From: Modestobacter sp. L9-4
GTDB lineage: Bacteria > Actinomycetota > Actinomycetes > Mycobacteriales > Geodermatophilaceae
Length of the DNA stretch: 64,000 bases
Assembly (NCBI RefSeq): GCF_019112525.1
Contig: NZ_CP077800.1
Coordinates: 1-64,000 of the forward strand
Direction: 5' to 3'
Position 1 is the stretch's first letter, and every line of letters begins with the position of its first letter. The position numbers and the translations under genes were made by a program. The notes under the pieces are model-generated. The model had not been told where the DNA came from and made no database searches. It worked only from the letters and a program-made list of their open reading frames with translations. Positions 43,638-54,572 of this stretch are shown piece after piece.

Positions 43638-44825
43638 ATGAGCACCCCCCAGGCCACCCCCGCGGACAAGTTCACCTTCGGTCTCTGGACCATCGGCTGG
43701 ACGGCCCGCGACCCCTTCGGTGACGCCACCCGCGCCGACGTCGACGTCGTCGAGTCCGTGCACAAGCTCGCCGGGATGGGCGCCTACGGCGTCACCTTCC
43801 ACGACGACGACGTCATCCCCTTCGGCAGCGAGGCCGCTGCGCGCGACAAGGTCATCGCCCGCTTCAAGGGCGCCCTGGACGAGACCGGTCTCAAGGTCCC
43901 CATGGTGACCACCAACCTGTTCACCCACCCGGTGTTCAAGGAGGGCGGGCTCACCGCCAACGACCGCGAGGTCCGCCGCTACGCGATGCGCAAGGTCATG
44001 CGCAACATGGACCTCGCCGCCGAGCTCGGTGCCGAGACCTACGTCCTGTGGGGTGGCCGCGAGGGCGCCGAGGTCGACATGGCCAAGGACCTGCAGGCCG
44101 CCCTCGACCGCTACGCCGAGGCCATCGACACCCTGGCCCAGTACTCCGAGGACCGCGGCTACGGGCTCAAGTTCGCCCTGGAGCCCAAGCCGAACGAGCC
44201 CCGCGGCGACATCTTCCTGCCGACCATCGGGCACGCCATCGCCTTCATCAGCAAGCTGCAGCACAAGGACCTGGTCGGGATCAACCCCGAGACCGGCCAC
44301 GAGCAGATGGCGAACCTGAACTTCACCCACGGCATCGCCGAGGCGATCTGGCTGGGCAAGCTCTTCCACATCGACCTCAACGGCCAGCACGGCCCGAAGT
44401 TCGACCAGGACCTGGTCTTCGGCCACGGCGACCTGCTGCAGGCCTTCAGCACCGTCGACCTGCTGGAGAACGGCGGCCTGAACGGCGGCCCGTCCTACAC
44501 CGGCCCCCGGCACTTCGACTACAAGCCGCTGCGCACCGAGGACATGGACGGCGTGTGGCGTTCGGCCCAGGCCAACATCACCACCTACCTCCTGCTCAAG
44601 GAGCGGGCCGCTGCGTTCCGCGCCGACCCGGAGGTCCAGGAGGCCATGGCCGCGGCCCGCGTCGGCGAGCTGAGCACCCCCACCCTCGGTGAGGGCGGCT
44701 ACCAGGAGCTGCTGGACGACCGTTCTGCGTTCGAGGACTTCGACGCCGACACTGTTGCCCAGCGGGGCGCCGGCGTCGTCCGGCTCGACCAGCTGATGAT
44801 CGAGCACCTGCTCGGCGCCCGCTGA
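43638..44825 (+). CDS. xylA: xylose isomerase
   Basis: 395 aa, standard length for the actinobacterial class. Converts D-xylose to D-xylulose. Catalytic and metal residues seen: His and Asp in [13 protein letters not shown] (about residue 54), [19 protein letters not shown], the metal-binding Glu/Lys in [24 protein letters not shown] and [21 protein letters not shown] 43638 follows GAGAGGAA. First gene of xylA-xylB. A paralogue with the same length lies at 55309-56496. Confidence 0.97.
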   Translation: MSTPQATPADKFTFGLWTIGWTARDPFGDATRADVDVVESVHKLAGMGAYGVTFHDDDVIPFGSEAAARDKVIARFKGALDETGLKVPMVTTNLFTHPVFKEGGLTANDREVRRYAMRKVMRNMDLAAELGAETYVLWGGREGAEVDMAKDLQAALDRYAEAIDTLAQYSEDRGYGLKFALEPKPNEPRGDIFLPTIGHAIAFISKLQHKDLVGINPETGHEQMANLNFTHGIAEAIWLGKLFHIDLNGQHGPKFDQDLVFGHGDLLQAFSTVDLLENGGLNGGPSYTGPRHFDYKPLRTEDMDGVWRSAQANITTYLLLKERAAAFRADPEVQEAMAAARVGELSTPTLGEGGYQELLDDRSAFEDFDADTVAQRGAGVVRLDQLMIEHLLGAR

Positions 44826-44862
44826 TCCCGCAGTACTGAGCCGTAGCCAGGAGAGGACTGTC

Positions 44863-46293
44863 GTGACGCTGGTCGCAGGGGTCGATTCGTCGACCCAGTC
44901 GTGCAAGGTCGTTGTCCGGGACGCCGAGACCGGTGCCCTGGTCCGGGAGGGCCGGGCGTCGCACCCCGACGGCACCGAGGTCGACCCCGCCGCCTGGGCC
45001 GTGGCCCTGGAGACGGCGATCGAGGCGGCGGGCGGCCTGGCCGACGTCGCCGCGGTCGCCGTCGGCGGCCAGCAGCACGGCATGGTCGCCCTGGACGCCG
45101 AGGGCGAGGTGGTCCGGGACGCGCTGCTGTGGAACGACACCCGCTCGGCGCAGGCCGCGACCGACCTCATCGCCGAGCTCGGCGAGGGAGAGGCCGGCCG
45201 CCGCGCCTGGGCCGAGGCGGTCGGCCTGGTGCCGGTCGCGTCGTTCACGGTGACCAAGCTGCGCTGGCTGGCCGAGCACGAGCCGGCCAACGCCGAGCGC
45301 ACCGCGGCGGTCTGCCTGCCGCACGACTGGCTCACCTGGAAGCTGGCCGGTGCCACCGGTCTGGACACCCTGGTCACCGACCGCGGTGACGCCAGCGGCA
45401 CCGGCTACTGGTCCACGCACACCAACGAGTACCGCCCCGACCTGCTCGAGCGCGCGTTCGGCCGCACCCCGGTGCTGCCCCGCGTGCTCGGGCCGGCCGA
45501 GCAGGCCGGCACCGTCGCCGGCGGCGCCCTCGGCGCTGCCGGTGGCGCGCTGCTCGGCCCGGGCACCGGCGACAACGCCGCCGCCGCGCTGGGCATCAAC
45601 GCCGAGCCCGGCGACGTGGTGCTGTCCATCGGCACCTCCGGTGTGGTCTCCACGATCTCCACCACGCCGAGCGCGGACCCCTCCGGCACCGTCGCCGGCT
45701 TCGCCGACGCCACCGGCAACTACCTGCCGCTGGTGGTCACGCTCAACGCCGCACGCGTCCTCGACGCCACCGCGCGGCTGCTCGGGGTCGACCACGACGA
45801 GCTGTCCCGGCTGGCGCTCACCGCGCCGGCCGGCTCCGGCGGCCTCGTGGTCGTGCCCTACCTCGAGGGCGAGCGCACCCCGGACCGCCCGACGTCCACC
45901 GGTGCGGTCCACGGCCTGACCCTGGCGACCTCAGACCCGGCGCACCTGGCCCGGGCCGCGGTCGAGGGGCTGCTCTGCGGCCTGGCCGACGGGCTCGAGG
46001 CCATCGCCGCGCTGGGCAACCCGGTCCGCCGGGTGTTCCTCGTCGGTGGCGGCGCCCGCTCGGAGGCCGTGCGCCGGCTGGCGCCGGCCGTCCTCGGGGT
46101 GCCGGTGCTCGTGCCGCCGCCGGGGGAGTACGTCGCCGACGGCGCCGCGCGCCAGGCCGCCTGGGTCCTGGCCGGCGGCAGCACGTCGCCGGTGTGGCCG
46201 GCCACGAGCACCGAGGTGTTCGAGGCCGACGCCGTCCCGTTCGTGCGCGAGCGGTACGCCGAGGTGCGGGACATGACCGCTGCACGGGTGTGA
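44863..46293 (+). CDS. xylB: xylulokinase
   Basis: 476 aa, FGGY-family sugar kinase. ATP-loop start [32 protein letters not shown], the [12 protein letters not shown] motif (about residue 85), [11 protein letters not shown] in the second domain and [15 protein letters not shown] near the C-terminus. Makes xylulose-5-phosphate. GTG 44863 is set by GGAGAGGA upstream. A short palindrome at 46309-46322 follows. Confidence 0.96.
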   Translation: MTLVAGVDSSTQSCKVVVRDAETGALVREGRASHPDGTEVDPAAWAVALETAIEAAGGLADVAAVAVGGQQHGMVALDAEGEVVRDALLWNDTRSAQAATDLIAELGEGEAGRRAWAEAVGLVPVASFTVTKLRWLAEHEPANAERTAAVCLPHDWLTWKLAGATGLDTLVTDRGDASGTGYWSTHTNEYRPDLLERAFGRTPVLPRVLGPAEQAGTVAGGALGAAGGALLGPGTGDNAAAALGINAEPGDVVLSIGTSGVVSTISTTPSADPSGTVAGFADATGNYLPLVVTLNAARVLDATARLLGVDHDELSRLALTAPAGSGGLVVVPYLEGERTPDRPTSTGAVHGLTLATSDPAHLARAAVEGLLCGLADGLEAIAALGNPVRRVFLVGGGARSEAVRRLAPAVLGVPVLVPPPGEYVADGAARQAAWVLAGGSTSPVWPATSTEVFEADAVPFVRERYAEVRDMTAARV

Positions 46294-46308
46294 CCTGCAC
46301 TACCTCAG

Positions 46309-46322
46309 ACGCTCGCGAGCGT
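46309..46322. promoter_or_regulatory. 14-base palindrome before the MsiK-like gene
   Basis: ACGCTCGCGAGCGT, perfect, 16 bases after the xylB stop and about 78 bases before the next ATG. It could be a regulator site or part of a weak terminator. Confidence 0.4.
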
Positions 46323-46399
46323 GCATGATCTCCACTGCACCACCCCGTCCCACCCACTCGGATCGTCCGGCACGTTCCTGCCGGTAGGAGGACTTCACA

Positions 46400-47469
<1,070 letters not shown>

Positions 47470-47473
<4 letters not shown>

Positions 47474-48387
47474 GCGTCCTGCCCACCGGCGAGCAGTTCA
47501 CGCTGCGGTCGGCCGGTGCCGAGGTCGTCGTCACGGAGGTCGGCGGCGGCCTGCGCAGCTACCGCGCCGGTGGGCGGGACCTGGTCGACGGCTTCGGCGA
47601 GCAGGACATGGCCCCCAACGCGCGGGGCCATGTCCTGGCGCCCTGGCCGAACCGGCTGCGCGACGGCCGCTACGTCTGGGACGGCGAGGAGAACGAGACG
47701 CCGATCTCGGAGTCCGAGACGCACAACGCCATCCACGGGCTGGTGCGCTTCGTGGCCTGGCAGGTCGTGGAGCGCACCAGTGAGCGGGTCGAGCTGGAGC
47801 ACCTGCTGCACCCCCAGCCCGGATACCCGTTCACCCTGCGGCTGCGGATCGCCTACGAGCTCACCGAGGCCGGGTTGCGGGTGCAGACCACCGCGACCAA
47901 CGAGGGCGACCAGGCGCTGCCCTACGGGGAGGGGCACCACCCCTACCTGGCGGCCGGTGCCGGGCTGCACGTCGACGACTGCGTGCTGATCGCTCCCGGC
48001 GCCACCCGGCTGGAGACCGACGAGCGGGCCATCCCGACCGGCGCGGTCGACGTCGCCGGGACGCGCTACGACCTGCGGGCCGGGGACAAGATCGGTGACC
48101 TGCTCATCGACCACGCCTTCACCGACCTCGAGCGGGACGACGACGGGCTGGCCTGGGTGCGGCTGACCGGGCCCGACGGCCGGGGCGCGGCGGTGTGGAT
48201 GGACCGCGCCTACGGCTACCTGCAGCTGTTCACCGGCGACGTGGTGCCCGAGCCACGGCGCCGTCAGGGGCTGGCGGTCGAGCCGATGACCTGCCCGCCC
48301 AACGCGTTCGCCACCGGTGAGGCCGTGCTGCGGCTCGAGCCGGGGGAGTCGACGACGGCCGCGTGGGGGATCACCCCGCTCGGCTGA
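47470..48387 (+). CDS. aldose 1-epimerase family protein
   Basis: 305 aa, galactose-mutarotase-like beta-sandwich. Seen are LRSYRAGGRDLVDGF, LAPWPNRLRDGRYVWDGEEN, NAIHGLVRF (conserved His), NEGDQALPYGEGHHPYLA (second His) and the C-terminal GLAVEPMTCPPNAFATGE with the catalytic Glu. Interconverts sugar anomers, here probably xylose feeding XylA. GTG 47470 is coupled to the ATPase gene. Last gene of the xylose island. Confidence 0.92.
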
Positions 48388-48401
48388 CAGCTGCCCGTCC
48401 C

Positions 48402-48446
48402 GGTGCCCGGGTCACGACCTCCGCGAGAGGTCGGGACCCGGGCACC
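48402..48446. terminator. terminator at right edge of xylose island
   Basis: Outer arms GGTGCCCGGGTC (48402-48413) and GACCCGGGCACC (48435-48446) are exact complements. Inside, GACCTC and GAGGTC form a second helix. It is 14 bases after the epimerase stop. Confidence 0.9.
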
Positions 48447-48535
48447 TGCCGTCTGGCGCGGTGGGTGGCGCGGGCTCCCTAGACTCGACCGAGGTGCCCG
48501 GCGATCCGGGTGCTGCGTCGATCGAGGAGAGTGCT

Positions 48536-48898
48536 GTGGCCGTCCGAGCCATCCGGGGTGCGACGCAGGTGGGCGCCGACGACCGCGACGAGGTGCTGGG
48601 CGCCACCCGCGAGCTGGTCAGCGCCGTGCTGGAGCGCAACGAGATCGACCCGGCGGACCTGATCAGCATCCTGTTCACGGCCACCCCAGACCTGGTGTCG
48701 GAGTTCCCGGCGCTGGCCGCCCGCGAGCTGGGCCTGGGCGACGTGCCGCTGATGTGCGCCACCGAGATCGCCGTCCCGCACGCCCTGCCCCGGGTGCTGC
48801 GGCTGATGGCGCACGTGGAGACGCCGATGGCCCGCGCCGACGTGCAGCACGTCTACCTGCGCGGGGCCGTCGCCCTGCGCCGGGACATCGCGCAGTGA
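48536..48898 (+). CDS. aroH: chorismate mutase, AroH type
   Basis: 120 aa, the size of monofunctional AroH trimers. VAVRAIRGATQV (substrate Arg near residue 7), PLMCATEIAVP (Cys and Glu of the active site), LPRVLRLM and VYLRGAVALRRD match the Bacillus AroH residues. Chorismate to prephenate. GTG 48536 follows GAGGAGA by five bases. A TAGACT -10 candidate lies at 48480-48485, so the block restarts transcription here after the island. A tyrA gene often found after aroH in actinobacteria is missing. Confidence 0.92.
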   Translation: MAVRAIRGATQVGADDRDEVLGATRELVSAVLERNEIDPADLISILFTATPDLVSEFPALAARELGLGDVPLMCATEIAVPHALPRVLRLMAHVETPMARADVQHVYLRGAVALRRDIAQ

Positions 48899-48942
48899 GC
48901 GACGGCGCAGTGAGTGAGCGAGCAGTGAGTGGAGAGAGTGCA

Positions 48943-49632
48943 GTGAGCGAGCAGTTCCGCGGGCAGGTGACCCTCGACGGGCCGTCGGGCACCGGCAAGT
49001 CCAGCGTGGCCCGCGACGTGGCCACCCGCCTCGGCGCGGCGTACCTGGACACCGGCGCCATGTACCGGGCGGCCACCGTCGCGGTGCTCGACGCCGGCGT
49101 CGACCTCGACGACCCCGAGGGCATCGCCCGGGCGGTGAGCGCCGCCGACATCCAGGTCGGGACGACGGCCGACGCCGAGACGGTCACCGTCGACGGCGTG
49201 GACGTCGCGGCGCGGATCCGGGGTGCGGAGGTCACCCGCACCGTGTCACCGGTCTCCGCCGTCCCGGCCGTGCGCCGGCTGCTGGTCGACCGGCAGCGCT
49301 CGCTGGTCGCGGCCGCCGACGCGGTGGTCGTGGAAGGGCGCGACATCGGCACCGTGGTGCTGCCCGAGGCCACGTGCAAGATCTACCTGACCGCCGCCCC
49401 CGAGGCGCGAGCGCAGCGGCGGGCCGGACAGCTCGGCGTGACCGACGCAGCCCGGATCGCCGAGATCGCCGCGGACCTGCGCCGCCGGGACGAGTACGAC
49501 AGCAGCCGGGCCGACAGCCCGCTGCGCCCAGCTGCCGACGCCGTGGTCGTCGACAGCACCGGGCTGGACCGCGACGCCGTCGTCGAGCGTGTGCTCGACC
49601 TGGCGCGCACTGCAGTGGGAGAACTGGCATGA
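48943..49632 (+). CDS. cmk: cytidylate kinase
   Basis: 229 aa. P-loop [46 protein letters not shown] (NMP-binding) and the lid REL-like [20 protein letters not shown] are present. Phosphorylates CMP and dCMP. Four in-frame GTG codons precede the core (48895, 48910, 48925, 48943) within a GCAGTGAG repeat. I chose 48943 because GGAGAGAG lies about six bases upstream; 48895 would overlap the aroH stop. Stop overlaps the der ATG. Confidence 0.93.
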   Translation: MSEQFRGQVTLDGPSGTGKSSVARDVATRLGAAYLDTGAMYRAATVAVLDAGVDLDDPEGIARAVSAADIQVGTTADAETVTVDGVDVAARIRGAEVTRTVSPVSAVPAVRRLLVDRQRSLVAAADAVVVEGRDIGTVVLPEATCKIYLTAAPEARAQRRAGQLGVTDAARIAEIAADLRRRDEYDSSRADSPLRPAADAVVVDSTGLDRDAVVERVLDLARTAVGELA

Positions 49633-51002
49633 GCACCGACAACGACGCGCCCTTCGGCGGCGGCGACGAGCCCACCGGGCCGCTGCCCGTGGTGGCCATC
49701 GTGGGGCGGCCCAACGTGGGCAAGTCCACCCTGGTCAACCGCTTCCTGGGCCGCCGCGCCGCCGTGGTGCAGGACGTCCCGGGCGTGACCCGCGACCGCA
49801 TCCCGTATCAGGCGCTGTGGAACGGCAAGAACTTCACCGTCGTCGACACCGGCGGCTGGGAGCCCAAGGCGACCGGCATGGCCGCCTCCATCGCCCGGCA
49901 GGCCGAGTACGCGATGAAGACCGCCGACGTGATCGTGCTGGTCGTCGACGCCTCGGTGGGCGTCACGGAGACCGACCTGGCGGCCGCGCGGGTGCTGCGC
50001 CGCAGCACCACCCCGGTCATCGTGGTCGCCAACAAGGTCGACGACGAGCGCGGTGAGGCGGGCGCCGCCGAGCTGTGGTCGCTGGGCCTGGGCGAGCCGT
50101 TCTCGGTCAGCGCCCTGCACGGGCGCGGCAGCGGTGACCTGCTGGACCTGGTGCTCGACGCGATGCCCGAGGCGCCCCGGGAGACCGAGGACCTGGGCGG
50201 CCCGCGCCGCGTCGCGCTGGTCGGGCGGCCCAACGTGGGCAAGTCCAGCCTGATCAACCGGCTGTCGAAGGAGGAGCGCTCGGTCGTCGACTCCGTCGCC
50301 GGCACCACCGTCGACCCGGTCGACTCCATCGTGCGGCTCAACGGCGAGGACTGGCGCTTCGTCGACACCGCGGGCCTGCGCCGGCGGGTCAACACCGCCA
50401 GCGGCACCGAGTACTACGCCAGCCTGCGCACCGAGGCCGCCATCGAGGCCGCCGAGGTCGCCGTGGTGCTGCTGGCCGCCGACGAGGTGATCAGCGAGCA
50501 GGACCAGCGGGTGATCACCCAGGTGATCGAGGCCGGCCGGGCGCTGGTCATCGCCTTCAACAAGTGGGACAACGTCGACGAGGACCGGCACGCCCAGCTG
50601 GAGAAGGAGATCGACCGCGACCTGGCCCGCATCCAGTGGGCGAGCCGGATCAACATCTCCGCGACCACCGGCCGTGGCGTGAACAAGCTGGCCGGGCACC
50701 TGAAGTCTGCGCTGGCCGGCTGGGAGACCCGGGTGCCCACCGCGGAGCTGAACACCTTCATCCGCACGCTGGTGCAGGAGACGCCCCCGCCGGCCCGCGG
50801 CGGCCGGGCGCCCAAGATCAAGTACGTGACCCAGGCCGACATCCGGCCGCCGCGGTTCGTGGTGTTCTCCACCGGGTTCCTGGAGGCCGGGTACCGGCGG
50901 TTCCTGGAGCGCAAGCTGCGCGAGCAGTTCGGCTTCCACGGCACGCCGATCGACGTCTCGGTCAAGGTCCGCGAGGGTCGGGAGACCGGCCGGCGCAACT
51001 AG
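49629..51002 (+). CDS. der: ribosome-assembly GTPase Der (EngA)
   Basis: 457 aa with two GTPase domains in tandem. First: [33 protein letters not shown]. Second: [38 protein letters not shown]. The C-terminal KH-like domain is [18 protein letters not shown] onward. Length equals the family norm. ATG 49629 overlaps the cmk stop (ATGA), the usual cmk-der pair. Confidence 0.96.
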   Translation: MSTDNDAPFGGGDEPTGPLPVVAIVGRPNVGKSTLVNRFLGRRAAVVQDVPGVTRDRIPYQALWNGKNFTVVDTGGWEPKATGMAASIARQAEYAMKTADVIVLVVDASVGVTETDLAAARVLRRSTTPVIVVANKVDDERGEAGAAELWSLGLGEPFSVSALHGRGSGDLLDLVLDAMPEAPRETEDLGGPRRVALVGRPNVGKSSLINRLSKEERSVVDSVAGTTVDPVDSIVRLNGEDWRFVDTAGLRRRVNTASGTEYYASLRTEAAIEAAEVAVVLLAADEVISEQDQRVITQVIEAGRALVIAFNKWDNVDEDRHAQLEKEIDRDLARIQWASRINISATTGRGVNKLAGHLKSALAGWETRVPTAELNTFIRTLVQETPPPARGGRAPKIKYVTQADIRPPRFVVFSTGFLEAGYRRFLERKLREQFGFHGTPIDVSVKVREGRETGRRN

Positions 51003-51010
51003 GGCCGGAG

Positions 51011-51039
51011 TTCGAGCGGGGAGAGGCGTGCGGTAATCT
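51011..51039 (+). promoter_or_regulatory. promoter for tRNA-Pro
   Basis: TTCGAG (51011-51016), 17-base spacer, TAATCT (51034-51039). The leader contains a 7-bp hairpin CCGGCGG-TTC-CCGCCGG (51062-51078). Confidence 0.5.
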
Positions 51040-51091
51040 CTCCCCGCAGCGATCGAGCGCACCGGCGGTTCCCGCCGGGGGGTTCGGAGCT

Positions 51092-51165
<74 letters not shown>

Positions 51166-51183
51166 CCGAGGAAGTTGCAGGTG

Positions 51184-51227
51184 AGGGGCCGTTCCCGGGA
51201 GACCGGGGGCGGCCCCTGCTGCTGTCC
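51184..51227 (+). repeat. left copy of a 44-base direct repeat
   Basis: 39 of 44 bases match 55215-55258. It contains the hairpin listed at 51185-51216 plus CTGCTGCTGTCC. It begins 19 bases after tRNA-Pro. Confidence 0.6.
51185..51216 (+). terminator. tRNA-Pro terminator hairpin
   Basis: GGGGCCG...CGGCCCC outer stem (51185-51191 / 51210-51216) and inner CCCGG/CCGGG stem with a GAGA tetraloop, directly after the tRNA. Confidence 0.8.
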
Positions 51228-51321
51228 CGGGTCGTTCGACCACCATCTCGCACACCCTGGGTCACCGAGGACGGCGCCCAGGGTGGTCACGGCGTCCTGG
51301 GAGACGTCGGTGCGAATGCAA

Positions 51322-51363
51322 ACCGCACTGCGTCGACGAGCTGAGCCGTCGACGCAGTGCGGT
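51322..51363. terminator. terminator downstream of the SDR gene
   Basis: Exact 17-bp stem, ACCGCACTGCGTCGACG and its complement, with the 8-base loop AGCTGAGC. It lies 18 bases past the minus-strand SDR stop. A weaker ACCCTGGG/CCCAGGGT hairpin is at 51254-51284. Confidence 0.88.
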
Positions 51364-51380
51364 CGTGGATGCGGGGTGGG

Positions 51381-52196
51381 TCAGGAGGCGTCGGCGGAGC
51401 GGCTGGTCTGCTCCCATGCCTTCCAGGTCTGCACGCGCTGCTCGTAGACGTGCTGGACCATGTCGTAGGCCACCGAGGTCAGCAGCAGCCGGGTGGGCGG
51501 CTCGTCGGCGTCGACGGCGGCCAGGACGGCGGCGACGCTGTCCTGGGCGGTGGGCGCAGGGCCACCTGCACGGGCGGCCATGGCGTCACGGATGGGCTTG
51601 TAGACCGGGTTGCCCTCGGACCGGACGGCGGAGTCGGTGCCCCAGTCGGTGGCGAACCCGCCGGGCTCGATGAGGGTGGTGCGGATGCCGAACATGGCGA
51701 CCTCCTGGGCCAGGGCCTCGGTGAGGCCTTCCAGGGCCCACTTGGAGGCGTGGTAGATGCCCAGGCTGGGGAAGGCGACGACCCCGCCCATGCTGGAGAC
51801 CTGCACGATGTGGCCGCTGCCCTGCTCGCGCATCAGGGGGATGGCGGCCTGGGTGATCCACAGGGCGCCGAAGACGTTGGTCTCCAGCTGCTCGCGGGCC
51901 TCGGCCTCGGTGATCTCCTCGACGAACCCGAAGTGGCCGTAGCCGGCGTTGTTGACCACGACGTCGAGACGGCCGAAGTGGTCGAAGGCCTGCTGGACGG
52001 CGGCCTGACCGGCGCTGCGGTCGGTGACGTCGAGGGCGATGGGCAGGATCGCGTCGCCGTACTGCTGCACCAGCTCGTCGAGGCTGGCGGTGTTGCGGGC
52101 GGTGGCTGCGACGCGGTCGCCGCGCTCGAGGGCCGCGGTGGTCCAGGCCTTGCCGAAGCCGCGGGAGGTGCCGGTGATGAACCAGGTCTTGCTCAT
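51381..52196 (-). CDS. short-chain dehydrogenase/reductase
   Basis: 271 aa classical SDR. Cofactor loop ITGTSRGFGKAWTTAALERG, DVTDR, VVNNAGYGHFG, catalytic Ser in VQVSSMGGVVAFPSLG and YxxxK in YHASKWALEGLTEAL. The C-terminal part (PAPTAQDSVAAVLAAVDADE) is usual for the oxidoreductase group with unknown substrate. ATG 52196, with GGAG shortly upstream on the minus strand. It follows the SCO6745-like gene by 93 bases on the same strand. Confidence 0.9.
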   Translation of the reverse strand: MSKTWFITGTSRGFGKAWTTAALERGDRVAATARNTASLDELVQQYGDAILPIALDVTDRSAGQAAVQQAFDHFGRLDVVVNNAGYGHFGFVEEITEAEAREQLETNVFGALWITQAAIPLMREQGSGHIVQVSSMGGVVAFPSLGIYHASKWALEGLTEALAQEVAMFGIRTTLIEPGGFATDWGTDSAVRSEGNPVYKPIRDAMAARAGGPAPTAQDSVAAVLAAVDADEPPTRLLLTSVAYDMVQHVYEQRVQTWKAWEQTSRSADAS

Positions 52197-52289
52197 GGAG
52201 GGTCTCCTTCTCGTGCCGCGGGGGTGCGGCTGTGGGGGTGCGTCCTGCGGAGGGGTGTCAGGTGAGCCGCGCCCGGTGGCCGGTGGTGG

Positions 52290-53228
52290 TCAGGCGGCCG
52301 GTGCGAGTGGGATGGCCGGCCAGGGCGACCCGACCGGGGTGGTGCCGACCATCTGGCCGGAGGTGATCAGCCGGCCCGAGGCCTCGGCGAGCAGGTCCCA
52401 GGCCGCCTGCGTCCGCTCCCGGCCCAGTGCCGCCCACGGGGCGGCGCTGGCGGCGTCGGTCGCCCGCTCGATGCCCTCACGCAGCTGTCGACCCCGGGGG
52501 GTGAGGGTGGTGCCGTCAGAGGTGAGCAGACCGCGGCGCACGAGGGCGTTCGAGGCCTGCGCCCAGGTGTCGTCGTCGAGGCTGCGGGTCGAGCGCAGCC
52601 CCGCCACGTCCAGGTTCGTCCCGGCCCAGGCGGCGGTGAGCACCTCGGCCTGCACGCGGGGGAGGTCAGCGGCGGTCAGCGCGGCGATGTGACCGTCCCC
52701 GCGGTGCTCCCGCAGTGTGTTGGCCGCCCGCCACAGTCGCGCCCACGGGTGCACCGGCGCCACCGTGCTGCCCGGCGCGGTGATCGCCTGCCCGCCGGCG
52801 GCCAGTGGCCGTCCGGTGGTGTCCAGGTCGGCGACCGCGGCCTCCAGGTCCTCGGCCACGGCGAGCACGCGGGGGTCCTCGACCAGGTCCGGCTGCTGCC
52901 GGGCGGCGGCGAGGACGACGGCGTCGTGCATGCCCCGCACCGCGTCCTCGGCCGGCAGCACCGGCCGACTCCGCTGCAGGACCCCGGTGATGAGCGGGTA
53001 GGGGAACCCCCGGAACGCCGCGGCTGCCACGGCCGGGGCAGCGTCACCCAGCGGAGCTGCGCGCAGCACGACCAGCGCGCTGCGCCCGTCCAGGCCGGCG
53101 GCGGTGACCACGGCCGCGGCCTCGGGGGTGAAGTAGGCCGACAGGGTCATCGGCTCCGCCGCCGTCCACACCGCCCGCGCCCACTGCGCCGCTCCCTCGT
53201 CCACTGCTGCAGGGCTGGTGGTGCTCAT
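52290..53228 (-). CDS. SCO6745-family protein
   Basis: 312 aa. I recognise an actinobacterial family with ARAVWTAAEPMTLSAYFTPE near the start, PLGDAAPAVAAAAFRGFPYP, and the conserved LWRAANTLREHRGDGHIAAL. The tail is RRGLLTSDGTTLTPRGRQLR, a winged-helix-like end. Function uncertain; the HTH-like tail hints at regulation. ATG 53228 is six bases after GGAGGC; the longer frame to 53396 would overlap the divergent TetR gene and is rejected. Probably regulated by that TetR. Confidence 0.8.
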   Translation of the reverse strand: MSTTSPAAVDEGAAQWARAVWTAAEPMTLSAYFTPEAAAVVTAAGLDGRSALVVLRAAPLGDAAPAVAAAAFRGFPYPLITGVLQRSRPVLPAEDAVRGMHDAVVLAAARQQPDLVEDPRVLAVAEDLEAAVADLDTTGRPLAAGGQAITAPGSTVAPVHPWARLWRAANTLREHRGDGHIAALTAADLPRVQAEVLTAAWAGTNLDVAGLRSTRSLDDDTWAQASNALVRRGLLTSDGTTLTPRGRQLREGIERATDAASAAPWAALGRERTQAAWDLLAEASGRLITSGQMVGTTPVGSPWPAIPLAPAA

Positions 53229-53295
53229 GGCGTGCCTCCGGAACCGGGTCGGGTGGACGTCCGGGATGCACTTGGGAGTGCGCCACTCGGACCGC

Positions 53296-53317
53296 GTCAC
53301 TGTATGCCCAATGTGAC
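53296..53317. promoter_or_regulatory. candidate operator between the SCO6745-like and TetR genes
   Basis: GTCAC - 12 bases - GTGAC, in the 127-base divergent region and just upstream of the TetR promoter. Confidence 0.4.
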
Positions 53318-53319
53318 AC

Positions 53320-53349
53320 TTGGTGCCAAACACGGCATCAGGGTAGGAT
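53320..53349 (+). promoter_or_regulatory. TetR promoter, leaderless
   Basis: TTGGTG (53320-53325), 18-base spacer, TAGGAT (53344-53349), then six bases to GTG 53356. The -35 lies inside TTGGTGCCAA, a short inverted repeat that a repressor could cover. Confidence 0.5.
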
Positions 53350-53355
53350 TCGGAC

Positions 53356-53964
53356 GTGGTCAACGAGGAGGATCCGACCCCGATCCGGGAGCGCACCCGT
53401 CGGCTGGTCCAGACCGAGCTGACGACGGTGGCCCAGGACCTCTTCGTCGCGCAGGGCTATGACGACACGACCGTGGACCAGATCGCCGCCGCGGCCGGGA
53501 TGTCCCGACGGACGTTCTTCCGGTACTTCGCGTCCAAGGACGACCTGGTGATCGGCAAGTACGACCTGCTCGGGGACCGCATGGTCGATGCCCTCGACGC
53601 CCGGCCCGCCGACGAGCCGGTGTGGCAGTCGCTCCGCCGCGTCTTCGACATCGCCACCGAGTACGTCGACGACCCCCGGCTGCGGGCGCGCAACGACGCC
53701 ATGAGCGCGATCGTGCAGAGCACCCCACAGCTCAACGCGCGCTACCTCGAGAAGCTGCAGCGCATCCAGCAGCTGCTCGGCGGTCGCGTCGCCGCCCGCC
53801 TCCACGGTGCCGACCCCGACCCAACCGACCCGCGCCCCGCGGCCATCGTCGGCGCAGCCTTCGCCTGCATGCAGGCAGCCCGCATCGCCTACCTGGCCTC
53901 CGACCAGGCCGCACCGATCGGCACGTACCTGGACCGGGCGATGGAGGCGGTCCACATCGCCTGA
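53356..53964 (+). CDS. TetR-family regulator
   Basis: 202 aa. HTH: TTVAQDLFVAQGYDDTTVDQ then IAAAAGMSRRTFFRYFASKD, residues about 24-63. The C-terminal ligand domain continues to AYLASDQAAPIGTYLDRAME. GTG 53356 seems leaderless. It is divergent from the SCO6745-like gene. Just downstream is the tail of an MFS transporter, the class of gene such regulators commonly control, now reduced to a remnant. Confidence 0.88.
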   Translation: MVNEEDPTPIRERTRRLVQTELTTVAQDLFVAQGYDDTTVDQIAAAAGMSRRTFFRYFASKDDLVIGKYDLLGDRMVDALDARPADEPVWQSLRRVFDIATEYVDDPRLRARNDAMSAIVQSTPQLNARYLEKLQRIQQLLGGRVAARLHGADPDPTDPRPAAIVGAAFACMQAARIAYLASDQAAPIGTYLDRAMEAVHIA

Positions 53965-54000
53965 CTGCTGACGTCGTCGGTGCACCGAGGTCACGTCCCG

Positions 54001-54132
54001 CGCGGCGCGAGCTCGCGTGCGGCGACGGAACGGCTCGGATCTCTGCTCACCTCCGCGGTGCTGGCCGTGATCGCGCTGATCGCGATCCTGTTCATCCGGG
54101 AGGTGCCATGGCGGTCCCAGAGCGGTGAGGAG
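54001..54132 (+). pseudogene. remnant of an MFS drug-efflux transporter C-terminus
   Basis: About 44 codons in frame with 53980 read AATERLGSLLTSAVLAVIAL and then IAILFIREVPWRSQSGEE. This is one membrane helix followed by the short basic tail that ends DHA2 (EmrB/QacA) transporters. No other part of such a gene is upstream; the TetR stop is about 40 bases before. I read it as a deletion remnant of an efflux pump once paired with the TetR gene. Confidence 0.5.
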
Positions 54133-54572
54133 ATGCGACTGGACGCCGAGCAGGCCGTCCGGGCGGACCCGGTCGCGCCGTCCCGGCTGGTTCCGGGACT
54201 GGGCGGGTCGGGGGCGCCTCCAACCTCCTGTACGTCCTCTCCTTCGCTGTCCTGGCCGGGGCGGGCACCCAGTTGGCCAACGGCGTGGGCTTCCTCGCGT
54301 CGACGGCGCTCGCGAACGCGCTGCACCGGCGGCGCACCTTCCATGCCCGCGGGTCCGTCCGCTGGTACACGGCCCAGCTGGACGGCGGGGGGCTCGCACT
54401 CGCCGGACTGCTCGCCACCTCTGTGGCACTGGCCGGTGCGCAGCACGTGGCCGAGCCGTCGACGACCGTGCAGGTGGTGCTCGTCGTGGCGATCACCGGG
54501 TTGGTCGGGCTGGTCCGCTTCGTCGCGCTACGGGCCCGGTTCCGACCGAGCGGAGACAGGGGCGAGGAGTGA
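54133..54572 (+). pseudogene. GtrA-like membrane protein, frameshifted
   Basis: The N-terminal part MRLDAEQAVRADPVAPSRLV is in one frame (ATG 54133 just after GTGAGG). The conserved part VGASNLLYVLSFAVLAGAGT, then ALANALHRRRTFHARGSVRW and QHVAEPSTTVQVVLVVAITG, is in another. The switch lies around 54195-54215 in a G-rich run and equals loss of one base. The second frame has no ATG or GTG before TTG 54273, which would skip the first helix. GtrA proteins are small four-helix membrane proteins linked to lipid-carried sugars. It is either a real pseudogene or a sequencing slip. Confidence 0.6.

Noticed and set aside
53229-53396. N-terminal extension of the SCO6745-like protein to 53396
   Set aside because: It would overlap the divergent TetR gene and promoter, and the inner ATG has a strong ribosome site.
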